From positions 62,001 through 126,000 of the forward strand of contig NZ_CAJHCR010000002.1 of the NCBI RefSeq assembly GCF_904848585.1: 64,000 nucleotides of DNA, written 5' to 3'. This DNA comes from Paraburkholderia kirstenboschensis (GTDB taxonomy: Bacteria > Pseudomonadota > Gammaproteobacteria > Burkholderiales > Burkholderiaceae). The notes beneath the pieces were generated by a model, which had not been told where the DNA came from, made no database searches, and saw nothing but the letters and a program-made list of their open reading frames with translations. The first letter of the stretch is position 1. Each line of letters begins with the position of its first letter. Below are positions 8,550 to 19,200 of the stretch, piece by piece. The translations under genes were made by a program, and so were the position numbers.

Positions 8550-8816
8550 ATGTCAACGCAAACGCACGCGGAAAAAGACTTGACTCATATCCAGACGATG
8601 ATCTCTGAATTGGAGTATCTGGATTGTGGCCACAATACCGCAAAGGCAAATGTCGTAATGCAACCAGACTACTGGCGAACGCGCATTCGCGCGGTGCTTG
8701 CACTACCCAACATATCTATCCACATCCAGAAGCAGGGTTCGGAACTTCTGGTGAGACTGGATCGGCTCCACGTAGGCTCGCGGGCTAATGCCAGACGCGC
8801 CCGGCAGCAAGCGTAA
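8550..8816 (+). CDS. Small hypothetical protein
   Basis: This protein has 88 residues from the ATG at 8550; the frame is open back to 8457, but that overlaps the previous gene and looks unlike protein. It contains MISELEYLDCGHNTAKANVVMQ and a short strand-like block HIQKQGSELLVRLDRL, ending in an Arg-rich tail. The ribosome-binding site is weak. No family is recognised. Confidence 0.45.
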   Translation: MSTQTHAEKDLTHIQTMISELEYLDCGHNTAKANVVMQPDYWRTRIRAVLALPNISIHIQKQGSELLVRLDRLHVGSRANARRARQQA

Positions 8817-9365
8817 CCGAAACAGCATCCGCCCTGCGATCAACCGCGATGAAATTCGTTCACCGGACGAGTGTGTCGTTTATGTCCCGTTGTCCGGCGC
8901 TGAACCCATTCAGCTTTGAGCCATTGCCCAGCATGCGCGAGCGGCCTGTAGAACGATCTTAGCCTTGGTCAGGCTGCGGGGCGCTGAAAAGATCTAAGCG
9001 GCGGCTCGATCAACGACATCCAATAGAACGGTCATGCCATGCCGTCGGGTCATGCGCACGATCGCGGGACGGCCAGTCCGCTAGTACCGAGGCCGAACAC
9101 TACGACCCGATTAGGGGCTCCGAAAGCGACGTATCGCCGTCGCGAGCGGATTCTATGTTTGAATGACGCACAATACATTCGTAAGTCGTCCAGCCGGTTT
9201 CGGCGCGGACCGGCCGTGGAATGACAGCTTCCGTGTGCGAGTAACTGACCGTTTCTGAACCCAAAGCGGACAGGCTGGCGAGACCTGCTAAAAACTTTCC
9301 TGGAAGATTGTCGATTTTCGATCATCAGCTTCGTCGTCAGGGTATCCCCACCCAAAGGATCTCCC
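8817..9365. other. Intergenic stretch, no gene recognised
   Basis: This 549-bp region has only short frames in either strand with no similarity I can name. The promoter and AAAGGA ribosome-binding site of the YciI-like gene lie at its right end. Confidence 0.5.
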
Positions 9366-9737
9366 ATGAAATACCTCGGCTTGGCCTACTTCACACCCGA
9401 AAAATTCGCCGCGATGGCGCCAGGCGACGTCAAGGCATTGGTAAGCCAATGCCCCGCATTGGACGAAAAGATGCGGGCTACCGGCAAGGTTCTGATTTCC
9501 GCGTCGCTTGGCGATCTGGACAAATGGACGACGCTCCGCCCGCGCGGTGGCAAGACGCACATCACCGATGGGCCCTACACCGAGTCGAAGGAAGTCGTGG
9601 GCGGCCTGTTCGTCATCGAGGCGGATACCCGTGACGAGGCGTTGCGCATCGCCTCCATGCACCCCGCGGCCACGCTGGGCGAAGAAGGCGGATGGGCCGT
9701 CGAGCTTATCCCCCTGGATTTCTACCTGGCCCGATGA
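9366..9737 (+). CDS. YciI/DGPF-domain protein
   Basis: The 123-residue protein has the DGPF-family core: MKYLGLAYF at the start, LPRGGKT-like block TLRPRGGKTHITDGPYTE, then VGGLFVIEADTRDEALRIA. YciI-like proteins have a ferredoxin-like fold with a His/Asp pair; their substrates are mostly unknown. Relatives often sit beside ECF sigma-factor genes, but none is present here. It is single, convergent with the SulP gene 43 bp away. Confidence 0.85.
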   Translation: MKYLGLAYFTPEKFAAMAPGDVKALVSQCPALDEKMRATGKVLISASLGDLDKWTTLRPRGGKTHITDGPYTESKEVVGGLFVIEADTRDEALRIASMHPAATLGEEGGWAVELIPLDFYLAR

Positions 9738-9780
9738 GGGCTGGGACGCGTGCCTCAAGAATGCGTTGGCGCCGCGCACT

Positions 9781-12111
9781 CTACCCGCTCGGCACGGAGT
9801 GAGCGGCGCGCAAGGCCTCGTCTGCGACAGCCAGACGGGACGCCATGACCTTGACGACATAGCGATGAATTTGCTGCACGGTCACAGGGTCGTCGCGCTC
9901 GAGCGCATGCAACGACTCGAGCGTCAAACGCAGCACGCGTGCGGGACCCTCCGCGAGCACGTCCGCACTGCGCGCCTGCTGCGTATACACCGCCATTTCG
10001 CCGACGATCGTACCCGGCCCGAACGAGCGCAACCTGAGGTTGCGCCCGTCGGCAAGCGGCAGTGAGACAGTGACACGGCCGCTCTCGACAAAGTACATGG
10101 CGTCCCCCGGCTCGCCGCGACGGAACACCGGCTGCCCCGCCCTAAGCTCGCGCACTTCCAGAAGGGCCAGCAGCCTTGTGAGCGCGCATGGCGTGAAATA
10201 CTGCGCGAGCATCGTGTGGAAATCTTCTTCGGCGCGGGGCAACGCGCGTGAATCCGAGGCGAGAAGCGTATCTTCGATCCATTCCAATCCCGCATCGAGC
10301 GTAGAGAACTCGTGGATCCGAAGATTCAGCGTGCCGGTCTTCATGAGTAGATCACGCGAGCGTATCGGCAACCCCGTCAGCACCAGGTCCGCATTAGCCG
10401 TTGCGCACATCTGCCAAAGCTTGACGAAGCTAACCGATACCGATGCGTCCATGCCGTTGGTCGACGCGAAATCGAGCACGACAAAGCGAACGGACAAGGG
10501 CCCGCGCGTGGCCAGCCGTTGGCGCACGCGCTGCAAGATCGAATTGGCCGTACCAAAGAAAAGAAACCCCTGCAGACATGTTCCGCACACTTGTGCACCG
10601 AGTTCGTGAAGGCGTTCGGTGGCCTCGATACTGCGTTCGACAGTCGATGTGCGCGTGCTGCCGTCGAACTCCATACGAACGCAGCTGACGCGGCCGTACA
10701 GCAACGCGAACATCACACATGCGGCAACCACTCCGGCCACCACCCCCGTGACGACGCCGTAAAACGCAATCGCTCCCAGAATAAGCGGTACAAGCAGGTA
10801 CTCATGCCAGTTGAGCTTGCCAAAAGCACCCACCAGCCACTGGATCAACAGACGCACTCCCATGAAGAGCTGCAGCCCGACCAGCACCGGCACCGGGAAT
10901 AGCGCCACCAGATCCGGTGAGACGGCCAGCACGAACAGGCAAGCAAGGGCGGCGAACACACCGGCCAGACGAGTTGTCGCGCCAGCGCGTGCATTGAGCA
11001 TCGATCGGTTGAACGACTGGTAGCCGACCATTCCGCCTAACATTCCGCTTGCGATATTGGCGATGCCGGCCGCACGCATCTCGCGGTTCAGATCGATGTC
11101 TTCACCCGTGGCTGCGCCTATCGCAGTCGAGTTCATCAGGATCGAAATTGCCGAAATCGACGTAACGACGAGGGTCTCCGGCAAATGCGCACCGATTGCC
11201 GCCCAGTCGACCCCGCCGTGCATGAGCGATGCCGGCAAATGCAACTCGGGAATTCGTATGGCGTGCGGCGCCACGCGCGGAAGCAACAATCGCGTGTCGC
11301 GGGCGTCGTCGATCGACAGGCCGGCCGCAAAGAGGAGCACGTAAAACAGGGCGACGCCGAGTGCAAGCGTGATGGGCAGTGCTGCAGCGTGTTTCCAGGT
11401 GCGCGACAGAAGCGTGGCTGACGCGCACACGAGTAAAGCCGGTGTCCAGACCAGCCAGTTCAGGTGCATCACCAGCGCCAAGGTGTGCCAGTTCAAGGGC
11501 TCGCCGGTCACGACCCGAAACGCGCCGGCCAGCAGGAGGTAGCCAGTCCCGGCAAGGAAGCCGCCTACAACCGGGTAAGGCAGGAATTGCAGGGAACGGC
11601 CGCGCCTGGACGACCCGAGCGCATACAGAATGACGCCCGTCACCACCGAACACAACGCGATGGCGATCAGCACCGTCAGCAGGATTGTTTGCGGTGTTCC
11701 GCCGTCAGCCCGCACGCTGCTTGCGACGCCGGCCGCCACACCGGCAAGAAACGCCGTGGCGTTGCCGTCGGGTCCGGCGATGTTCACGCGCATCGAACTC
11801 ATCAAGGCGATCACGAGCGCCGTCACTACGCAACTGATGAGAGCGGTGGGCACCCCAAGCCCGGCGTAACGGGCGAGATCCGCGCTAAAGATCATGGTAC
11901 CGAGGCTCATTGCATAGCAGAGCATGACCAGCATCGACACCATGCCGGCCGTCAGATCTCCGGCCAGGCCCCGAATGCGTAGCCCGGAGCGGAGGCCGGA
12001 TGAGGAACCTGACATGGCTGGCTTCACAGTATTTCCCCGTGAGAGCGGATGCAATCTTGCCTGGGCTGTGCGGTTCGCGCGGCGCGCCGCGGCTGTGGCG
12101 CGTTCGAACAT
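9781..12111 (-). CDS. SulP-family anion transporter with STAS and cyclic-nucleotide-binding domains
   Basis: This protein has 776 residues from the ATG at 12111; an ATG at 12015 would remove 32 Arg/Ala-rich residues, and neither start has a clear ribosome-binding site. About 12 membrane segments (residues about 50-465) include the SulP stretches NIAGPDGNATAFLAG and GYQSFNRSMLNARAGA. A STAS domain follows (about 485-600; VVLDFASTNGMDASVSV). A CRP-like cNMP domain ends the protein (about 625-750) with a canonical phosphate-binding cassette, GEMAVYTQQARSADV, including the key Arg. SulP proteins move sulfate, bicarbonate or similar anions; the anion here is unknown. The gene is divergent from a class III cyclase 405 bp away, so local cAMP or cGMP control is an attractive inference. 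Confidence 0.92.
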   Translation of the reverse strand: MFERATAAARRANRTAQARLHPLSRGNTVKPAMSGSSSGLRSGLRIRGLAGDLTAGMVSMLVMLCYAMSLGTMIFSADLARYAGLGVPTALISCVVTALVIALMSSMRVNIAGPDGNATAFLAGVAAGVASSVRADGGTPQTILLTVLIAIALCSVVTGVILYALGSSRRGRSLQFLPYPVVGGFLAGTGYLLLAGAFRVVTGEPLNWHTLALVMHLNWLVWTPALLVCASATLLSRTWKHAAALPITLALGVALFYVLLFAAGLSIDDARDTRLLLPRVAPHAIRIPELHLPASLMHGGVDWAAIGAHLPETLVVTSISAISILMNSTAIGAATGEDIDLNREMRAAGIANIASGMLGGMVGYQSFNRSMLNARAGATTRLAGVFAALACLFVLAVSPDLVALFPVPVLVGLQLFMGVRLLIQWLVGAFGKLNWHEYLLVPLILGAIAFYGVVTGVVAGVVAACVMFALLYGRVSCVRMEFDGSTRTSTVERSIEATERLHELGAQVCGTCLQGFLFFGTANSILQRVRQRLATRGPLSVRFVVLDFASTNGMDASVSVSFVKLWQMCATANADLVLTGLPIRSRDLLMKTGTLNLRIHEFSTLDAGLEWIEDTLLASDSRALPRAEEDFHTMLAQYFTPCALTRLLALLEVRELRAGQPVFRRGEPGDAMYFVESGRVTVSLPLADGRNLRLRSFGPGTIVGEMAVYTQQARSADVLAEGPARVLRLTLESLHALERDDPVTVQQIHRYVVKVMASRLAVADEALRAAHSVPSG

Positions 12112-12516
12112 CAACTATCGTTTCGGATGACGAACGACCGCAGATCACGCTCGCCTCTTCGCAGGACAACGTGCCTGGCCCGTCGTGCAGTATCCGTCGT
12201 GGCCGCAGCCAGTGTCAAACACACTGCGGCACTGCAGCATCGAGCACGGCGGCACCCGGCGGGCGGCATCTGCCCTCCCCGCGTCGCTCATGCACGGTAT
12301 CCGTCTCCCTCGCGCTGGACGTACACTGTATTTTGATCGGCAATACCTTCAACGAGCGTATCTGACCATTGCGCCCGTCGCAGCGCGGCAACGGACGAGG
12401 CGTCGATTCGTCTGATCCGTGCGTCCAACACGGCCCGGTCCGGGCCAAGCGTTCGATGAACTGTGCGGCAATGAGCGGCGCGGAGTAGATTCGAGAGCAT
12501 CGGATTGGTGGCGGCG
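12112..12516. promoter_or_regulatory. Shared divergent promoter region between SulP and cyclase genes
   Basis: This 405-bp gap separates the two divergent starts and contains no coding similarity that I recognise. It must hold the promoter of both genes unless the SulP gene begins inside it. No clear -35/-10 pair was found. Confidence 0.4.
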
Positions 12517-15500
12517 ATGGATATCGATCAGTGGCTGCATGCATTGGGACTTGGGCAATATGCACCCGCGTTTGCCGGGAACGACATCGATCTCACGATG
12601 CTTGAGCAGCTCGACGACGCGGACCTCAAAGAACTGGGCGTCCTCTCGCTCGGCCACCGCAAGCGCCTACTCGCGGCAATTGCCGATCAGCGCGTCGCCA
12701 TGGGCGCAGCGCCGCCCGCCGTGGATGCGCCCGCGAGCGAGCGCCGGCAAGTCACCATTCTCTTCGCCGATCTGTGTGGCTTCACAGCGCTGTCGCAAAC
12801 ACTCGATCCTGAAGAGTTGCGCGAGTTGACCGGTCGTTACACCGCGCTTGTCGACGGGATCGTGCTCGGCTACGGCGGTACGATCGACAAGCACATCGGC
12901 GATGCCGTGATGGCCATTTTCGGCGCACCGCGCGCGCACGACACCGATCCGCTTCGCGCGGCGCGTGCCGCGCTGGAAATTCATGAGGCACTTAACGGAC
13001 TAGCCGAGCAAGTGTCGCTTCCGCTGAGGGCGCATGTGGGCATTGCCAGCGGCGAGGTAGTCGCGGGTCCGTTCGAGCGCGCGGACGCACAGGACTACAC
13101 CGTGCTTGGCGAGTCCGTGAACCTGGCGGCCCGGCTGGTTGCCGCCGCCGGCCCTGGAGAAACACTGCTCTCCGATGGCGCGCATCGCGCACTCGGTCAA
13201 TGCGTGATAAGCGACGCCGGCGGCGCGATGCGCTTCAAGGGGATCGATTCGCCGGTGCACGTGTGGCGTCTGCGCTGTCTAGCCGGTGAAACAGTCACCG
13301 CAAGCCGAAGTGTTTTTGTCGGCCGCAAGGCTGAACTCGAGCAGTTCAAGGGCCTCGCCCGCGCGTGCCTCGAGCAGCGGGCCGGCCACGTCGTCTATGT
13401 CCGCGGCGAGGCGGGCATCGGCAAGACGCGGCTCGTCGACGAAATGCGCCGCTTCGTCGAAACGCTGGGCTTTGCCGGCCACCGCGGTCTCGTGCTTGAT
13501 TTCGGCGTGGGCAAAGGCCAGGATCCCATCCGCGCCATTGTCGGCAGCATGGTGGGCCTCGCGCCGGCGGCCGGCGTCGATGAAAGGCGGGCTGCCGCCG
13601 CACGGGTTGCTGCCTCCGGGGCCGTCGGCCCCGAGCAGCTTATGTTTCTCCACGACATCCTCGACCTTACCCAAACCGGTGAAGGCCGCACGCTTTACGA
13701 TGCGATGGACAGTGCTGCACGCGCGCGCGGCAAGCGCACGGTCGCGGCAGCGATCACGGAGGATGTCTGCCGGCATGGGCCAACCCTGATTGTCGTGGAA
13801 GACCTTCATTGGGCCGACCCGCAGGTGCTCGGTTACCTGGCAGCCTTCGCCGCGGCGATCGCGAACGGTCCGGGCCTGCTTGTCATGACTTCGCGCGTGG
13901 ACGGCGATCCGCTCGACGCGGCATGGCGAGCCGGTTGCCGCGGCACGCCCTTTGCCACGATCGACCTTGGCCCGCTGCGCAGCGAGGAGGCGCTCAATCT
14001 TGCCGGCAGCTTTATCGATGCAACCGGGCGTGTCGCGCGTGCCTGCATCGAACGAGCCGGCGGCAATCCGCTGTTCCTCGAACAACTCCTGCGTAACGCC
14101 GAGGAAGGCAGCGAGGAAGCCGTCCCCGCAACCATCCAGAGCCTCGTGCTGGCGCGCATGGACCGGCTGACCACGCGCGACCGCGAGGCACTCCAGGCCG
14201 GCGCAGTCATCGGACAGCGCTTTGGCCTCGCCTTGCTGCGGCGGCTGATCGATACACCGGACTACGTCTGTCACGGGCTCGTCCGCAACGCGCTCGTCTT
14301 GCCGGAAGGCGAAGATTTCCTGTTTGCCCATGCGCTCATCCAGGAGAGCATCTACTCGACGCTGCTGCGGGCACGCCGGCGCGAGTTGCACCGCCTCGCG
14401 GCCGACTGGTTTGCAGCGACCGACCCGGTGCTGCGCGCCCAGCATCTCGATCGCGCCGAGGACGAGCGGGCGCCGCTGGCCTACCTCGACGCCGCGCTCA
14501 CGCAACGCGCGGCCTACTTCACCGAGGCGGCATTCCGGCTAGTCGAGCGAGGTCTGCAAATTGCACAAAAAGATACGGATCGCTACGCGCTGACCTGCTT
14601 CAAGGGCGAACTTCAACGAGACCTCGGCGACATTCCAGGGTCGATCGCGACGTACCGTGCGGCCGTGGCCACCGCGCCGAATGAAGCGGATCTCTGTCAG
14701 TGCCAACTCGGGCTCGCCGAAGGTCTGCGGGTATGCGAAGGTCTCGCCGAAGCCCTGCCGCTGCTCGACGCCGCGCAGCAAGTGGCGGAGCGTCTGGGCA
14801 AGGTGCCCGAACTCGCACGCCTGCATCACTTGCGCGGCAACATCCTGTTTCCGCTTGGCAGGATCGAGGATTGCCGCACCGAGCACGAGCGCGGGCTTGC
14901 CTATGCACGGCAGCTCGGCATCCCCGAAGCGGAGGCGCGCGCACTCGGCGGCCTCGCGGATGCCGCCTACGCGCAAGGGCGCATGCGCACCGCCTTCGAA
15001 CACTTCAGCCGGTGCGTTGCGTTGAGCCGCGAACACGGTTTCGGCCGCATCGAGGTCGCCAATCGTTCGATGGCCGGCTTCAGCAGGATCTTCCTCAACG
15101 AGGCATGCGCGGCGCGCGAGGACGTAAGCGCCGCCGCGTACGCTGCGGCGCTGGTCAGCCAGCCTCGTGCGCAGATGCTGTGCGAAACGTTGGGCGTGTT
15201 TGCCTGCTACGAAATGGGTGACATGCCGGCTACTCTCGCTCATCTCGAGCGCGAGATGCAGATCATCCGGCAACTGGGCGCTCGCCGCTTCGAAGCACAG
15301 AACATGGAAATGCGAGCGCGCGGACTGCTCGACAGCGGGCATCGGCGAGAGGCCGCCGAATTGCTGCGCCAAGCGCTGGCGATTTGCCGCGAGGTGGGAA
15401 CGCAGTTCAGCGCCCCCAAGGCCGTGAGCGCACTAAGCCGCGCCGTCGAGGACGACGATGAGCGCACACGTCTGCTCGCCGAAGGTGCGGACATGTTGCG

Positions 15501-15795
15501 GCGCGGCGCGGTTGGGCACAATCACCTGTGGTTCTACCGCGATGCGATCGAAGCGATGTTGTCCGCCGGCGACGCAGCCGGCGCATTGCACTACGCCACT
15601 GCGCTCGAAGACTATACGCGCGTCGAGCCGCTGCCTTGGGCGGAACTGTTTGTGAGGCGCGGGCGCGCCCTCGCTCATGCGAAACACGACCATTCTGAAG
15701 GAACGCGGCGCGAACTCGAGCGCGTACGCGCGGACCTCGTGGAAGCGGGATACAGCAGCTATCTGCCTGCGATAGACGCTGCGCTCGCCTCGTAG
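12517..15795 (+). CDS. SAM domain, class III adenylate cyclase, AAA-type ATPase and TPR protein
   Basis: This protein has 1092 residues from the ATG at 12517 (a GTG at 12508 is possible). Order: SAM-like domain (residues about 1-60, MDIDQWLHALGLGQYAPAF); class III cyclase (about 75-235); ATPase (about 265-540) with Walker A GEAGIGKT and a Walker B-like LIVVEDLHWADP; then TPR-like repeats to the end. The cyclase part keeps both metal Asp (FADLCGFTAL and HIGDAVMAIFG), the purine-contacting Lys (IDKHIGD) and Asp (QDYTVLG), and the transition-state Asn and Arg (VNLAARL), so cAMP synthesis is expected. The domain order recalls mammalian soluble adenylate cyclase. It is divergent from a cNMP-binding SulP transporter. 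What the ATPase/TPR part senses is unknown. Confidence 0.93.
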   Translation: MDIDQWLHALGLGQYAPAFAGNDIDLTMLEQLDDADLKELGVLSLGHRKRLLAAIADQRVAMGAAPPAVDAPASERRQVTILFADLCGFTALSQTLDPEELRELTGRYTALVDGIVLGYGGTIDKHIGDAVMAIFGAPRAHDTDPLRAARAALEIHEALNGLAEQVSLPLRAHVGIASGEVVAGPFERADAQDYTVLGESVNLAARLVAAAGPGETLLSDGAHRALGQCVISDAGGAMRFKGIDSPVHVWRLRCLAGETVTASRSVFVGRKAELEQFKGLARACLEQRAGHVVYVRGEAGIGKTRLVDEMRRFVETLGFAGHRGLVLDFGVGKGQDPIRAIVGSMVGLAPAAGVDERRAAAARVAASGAVGPEQLMFLHDILDLTQTGEGRTLYDAMDSAARARGKRTVAAAITEDVCRHGPTLIVVEDLHWADPQVLGYLAAFAAAIANGPGLLVMTSRVDGDPLDAAWRAGCRGTPFATIDLGPLRSEEALNLAGSFIDATGRVARACIERAGGNPLFLEQLLRNAEEGSEEAVPATIQSLVLARMDRLTTRDREALQAGAVIGQRFGLALLRRLIDTPDYVCHGLVRNALVLPEGEDFLFAHALIQESIYSTLLRARRRELHRLAADWFAATDPVLRAQHLDRAEDERAPLAYLDAALTQRAAYFTEAAFRLVERGLQIAQKDTDRYALTCFKGELQRDLGDIPGSIATYRAAVATAPNEADLCQCQLGLAEGLRVCEGLAEALPLLDAAQQVAERLGKVPELARLHHLRGNILFPLGRIEDCRTEHERGLAYARQLGIPEAEARALGGLADAAYAQGRMRTAFEHFSRCVALSREHGFGRIEVANRSMAGFSRIFLNEACAAREDVSAAAYAAALVSQPRAQMLCETLGVFACYEMGDMPATLAHLEREMQIIRQLGARRFEAQNMEMRARGLLDSGHRREAAELLRQALAICREVGTQFSAPKAVSALSRAVEDDDERTRLLAEGADMLRRGAVGHNHLWFYRDAIEAMLSAGDAAGALHYATALEDYTRVEPLPWAELFVRRGRALAHAKHDHSEGTRRELERVRADLVEAGYSSYLPAIDAALAS

Positions 15796-15896
15796 CGCAG
15801 GCGTTGCCCGATGCATTCCATCGATTCGACAACGCGGGCGGCGCTCCTGTCGTTGCATCGTCCTCGCGACACAACAGTGCCATTCGCGCCCTGCCC

Positions 15897-16154
15897 TTAA
15901 TTGAACATTTCTGGCCGCAAGTCGCTCACCTCGATGATCACATCGGCAGGCAGGTTCGCCCGGCGTGCCGCAGCGCGGATGGCTTCGGCGTTGGGCGCCT
16001 CGTACAGGCAATAAGTCTTCTTCTTGTCCGCACTGAGAAACGAAAAGAGCCACTCGACGCCCTCCTCGTCGTTGATCAGTTTCACGGCACTCGCACTTGC
16101 GCCGGTGACCTCCAACTGTTCCGCAAAATTTCGTTCAATCATAAAACGTGGCAT
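15897..16154 (-). CDS. DUF4242 (SCO4226-like) small protein
   Basis: The 85-residue protein reads MPRFMIERNFAEQLEVTG, then GVEWLFSFLSADKKKTYCLYEAPNAEAIRAAARRANLPADVIIEV, the pattern of DUF4242. One characterised relative, SCO4226 of Streptomyces, is described as a nickel-binding ferredoxin-like-fold protein. The start follows AAGGAGG at ideal spacing. It begins 57 bp after the stop of the second cyclase gene on the same strand, so the two are probably co-transcribed. Function here is unknown. Confidence 0.85.
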   Translation of the reverse strand: MPRFMIERNFAEQLEVTGASASAVKLINDEEGVEWLFSFLSADKKKTYCLYEAPNAEAIRAAARRANLPADVIIEVSDLRPEMFN

Positions 16155-16211
16155 CGGATCCTCCTTGATTAGCGGCTCTCACCGCTGCGCCTCGCAGCAT
16201 GCAGCCGTGTA

Positions 16212-19200
16212 CTAGTGTGTGAGCCCTGTGCTTGTCCCAGCGGCACGGATGCGCTCCACGAGGGCAAACATTTTCAGTTCGCTCGCCGCGGTGGCCGCCG
16301 CGGCGAGCAGGTCTCGCGCTCGTGCTCTATCTTCGATGCGATTGCGCGCTGCCAGCATGAGGGCGAATTCGTGCCGGCTATGCGCCAGCCAGGGCGGCGC
16401 TCGCAAGCGCTCGTCCATGCACAGCGCGTATTCGAAATGCTCTTCGGCGACGGACCAATCGCCAAGAGTGCCGGCGAGCATGCCGAGATGCCGTGCCGCC
16501 GATCCGCAGCACAGCGTAAAAACAGGAACGGTGACGACCTGGTCCCGGAACGGCAGGAGACGGGCATAAATCTGTTCGGCGTGGCCGACGTCGTGGAGCC
16601 GCGCAGCGACTTCCGCCAGATACGTCAACGTGACGAGCCGCTTGCTGTCTACAGGGATGCTGGATTCCGATTCCGCAAGCCGTTCGAGATTGTCGCGGGC
16701 CTGAGCGTCGAAGCCGAGATCGCTGCAGATCAACATGAGCCCGGGCCGCCACGCAGCATCTTCGGAATGCTCGTCGACGAACCGCTTGAAGAGCGGCGCG
16801 ACCTCGGCGAGCCGGCCTTGTTCGCGGCGTATCGAAAACATCTGCATGCCGTAGACGCCCGTTGCCAGTTTCGCGTCGACGCTCTGCGCCATTTTCAACG
16901 ACTCTCGCGCCTTGTGCTCCGCCACGGCGAAGTCCCCGACGAGTATGGCCCGCATCGCCTGCGCACCTGTCACACACCATTTGTCGACGAAATGCTGGCC
17001 ACTGGTGGCAATCTGCCGATATCTTTCCAGGGCGCTCTCGAAGCGTTCCACCGCGCCGATCTCCAGGTAGCCGGCGAGACATCGAGCGCATGCGTGACCT
17101 ATGGTGTGTGCATCACCGAGATCTTCTGCAATCTGGCTCAATTCCTGTAACACGTTTGCACGCTCCGGGAACTTGTCCGCAGGCAAAGGGCGAGCCCCGA
17201 TATGCATCATGTCGCAAGCCAATGCGTCGAACAGGCTGGGCAGGTCGTTCAGGCGTCTGGCTAGAGCGACAGCCTCCAGAACCAGTTCGTCGGCTTGTTC
17301 ACCTGCACCGGTCATGTGAACGGTGCGGACCAGCCGACTCAACAGGCGGCAGCGCTCGACGGACTCCTCGGTGCCGATCAAGCCGAGCGCCTCCTCCAGC
17401 AAGGAAAGCGATGCTTTGCCGGAGCCTTCGAGGAACGTCTCGGCGGTGTCGAACCCCAACGCCGCCTGCACAAGAAACGACGGCAAGTTCTGCTCGCGAG
17501 CAACTTGCGCGGCCTGCCGGAAGGTCGCTATCGCCTCGCGGCGGGCCAACCGGATCTCCGCTCCGCCTCTTGTCAGCAAGAGAGGCACCAGGTGGGCTGC
17601 CCGGTCCTGATTACTGTAGGAACATCGGCTTATCAATTCAAGCCCGCGCTGCGCGTGAGCGATAGCCTCGTCGTAGGCGGCGCCGGCAAGGGCCTGTTCC
17701 GCGGCACGCTGCCAGTAGCCGATTGCGCGATCCGGCAGGTCGGCCGCAGCGAAGTTCTGAGCGATCAATTCGGGCTGCCGGTTGACGACTTCCGGATAAT
17801 GGTCCTCCAGAGCAGTGGCGATCAGCGCATGGTATTGGCGGCGGCGCGCAAGCAACAAAGATTGATAGGCGATCTCCTGGATCAACGCGTGCCGGAACAG
17901 ATACACGTCTCCCTCCCCCGGTTTAACAGAAGCGGGGACGATGATTTCGGCTTCGATCAGGCGGTCTAGCGTTTCCTGCAGATCGTTCTCCGACCTGGAC
18001 GCAATCAGGCCAAGCAGCTTCCTGCCGAATTCCCGCCCCACCGTGGCCGCGATCTGGGCGGTTTCCTTCACGGCTGGCTCGAGCCGGTCGAGCCGCGATA
18101 GTAGCGAGCCCTGTAGCGTGTCCGGGATCGCAATGGTCTGCGGCGTTCCTTTCAACTCATAGCTTGTTCCGGCATCCTGCAACAATTCGCCCTGGAGGAC
18201 GGCCTTTGTCAGCTCCTCGACGAAGAGCGGCACGCCGTCCGTTTTGGCGACGATCTGATCGAGTACGACAGGCGGCAGCCGCTTTCCATTGGTGAGCCTT
18301 TCGATCATCGCGATGCAATCGCGGCGCGAGAGCCGATCGAGGTTCACCTGTACGAGATGAGGGTAGATCCATCCCGGTTCGAACTCGGGCCGCGCCGTGA
18401 GCAGTAGCAACAGCGGGGTCGCCACGAGCCGCTCGAGCACCAGCCGAACGAACTCGAGGGATGACGGATCGATCCAGTGCGCGTCCTCGACGATGACGAG
18501 CACCGGCTGAACTTGAGTCGACTTTTCGATGATGGCGACGAGCACGTCGAGCGTGCGGCGTTTGAAGGACGGGGATGAGGCATCGATTGCCGGATGGCGC
18601 CCGCCCGCCGGAATCCCGAGCAAGGACGTCAGCACGAGAAGCGTCTCGTCGGCATCCAGCCGGAGTCGTGCAATTGCCGCCTCCAGCCGTTCCAGATCCG
18701 ACGAGTCGGGCGCGTCGGGGCCGAGGCCAAAGGCGCGCCGCAGCCAGCGTAATACCGGCCAGAAAGGGCTGTTGCAATAGTACGAGGAACAGTGGAGCGA
18801 AACGACCGCATGGTTGTCGCCACTGATGCCGTCGCCGAATGCCCGCAGCACGCGAGATTTTCCGATACCCGGCTCGCCGCTCAACACGACGCAGCGCATT
18901 TCGCCGTCGACGCTCTGCTTCCAGCGTTGCCGGATCATGTCGAGTTCCGCGGCTCGGCCGACGAGCGGCGTGATGCCGTAGACCGCCCTGACTTCGAAGC
19001 GGTCGATCGAATCAGTTTGCGCCAGCACGCGTTGGACTCGAACCGGACCAGTGATCCCTTTCAGTTCTTGCCAACCGAAGTCTTCGAGCAGGAACGATCC
19101 TTCGATCAGGCGCTGGGTGGCCGGGCCCACGACGATCGCGTCCGGCGGAGCGACCGACTGCAGCCTTGCGGCGATGATTGGCGCCTCTCCGACGATCGCC

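Noticed and set aside
13279..14505. Long minus-strand frame opposite the first cyclase gene
   Set aside because: Antisense shadow of a high-GC gene; the plus strand has intact cyclase and ATPase motifs.
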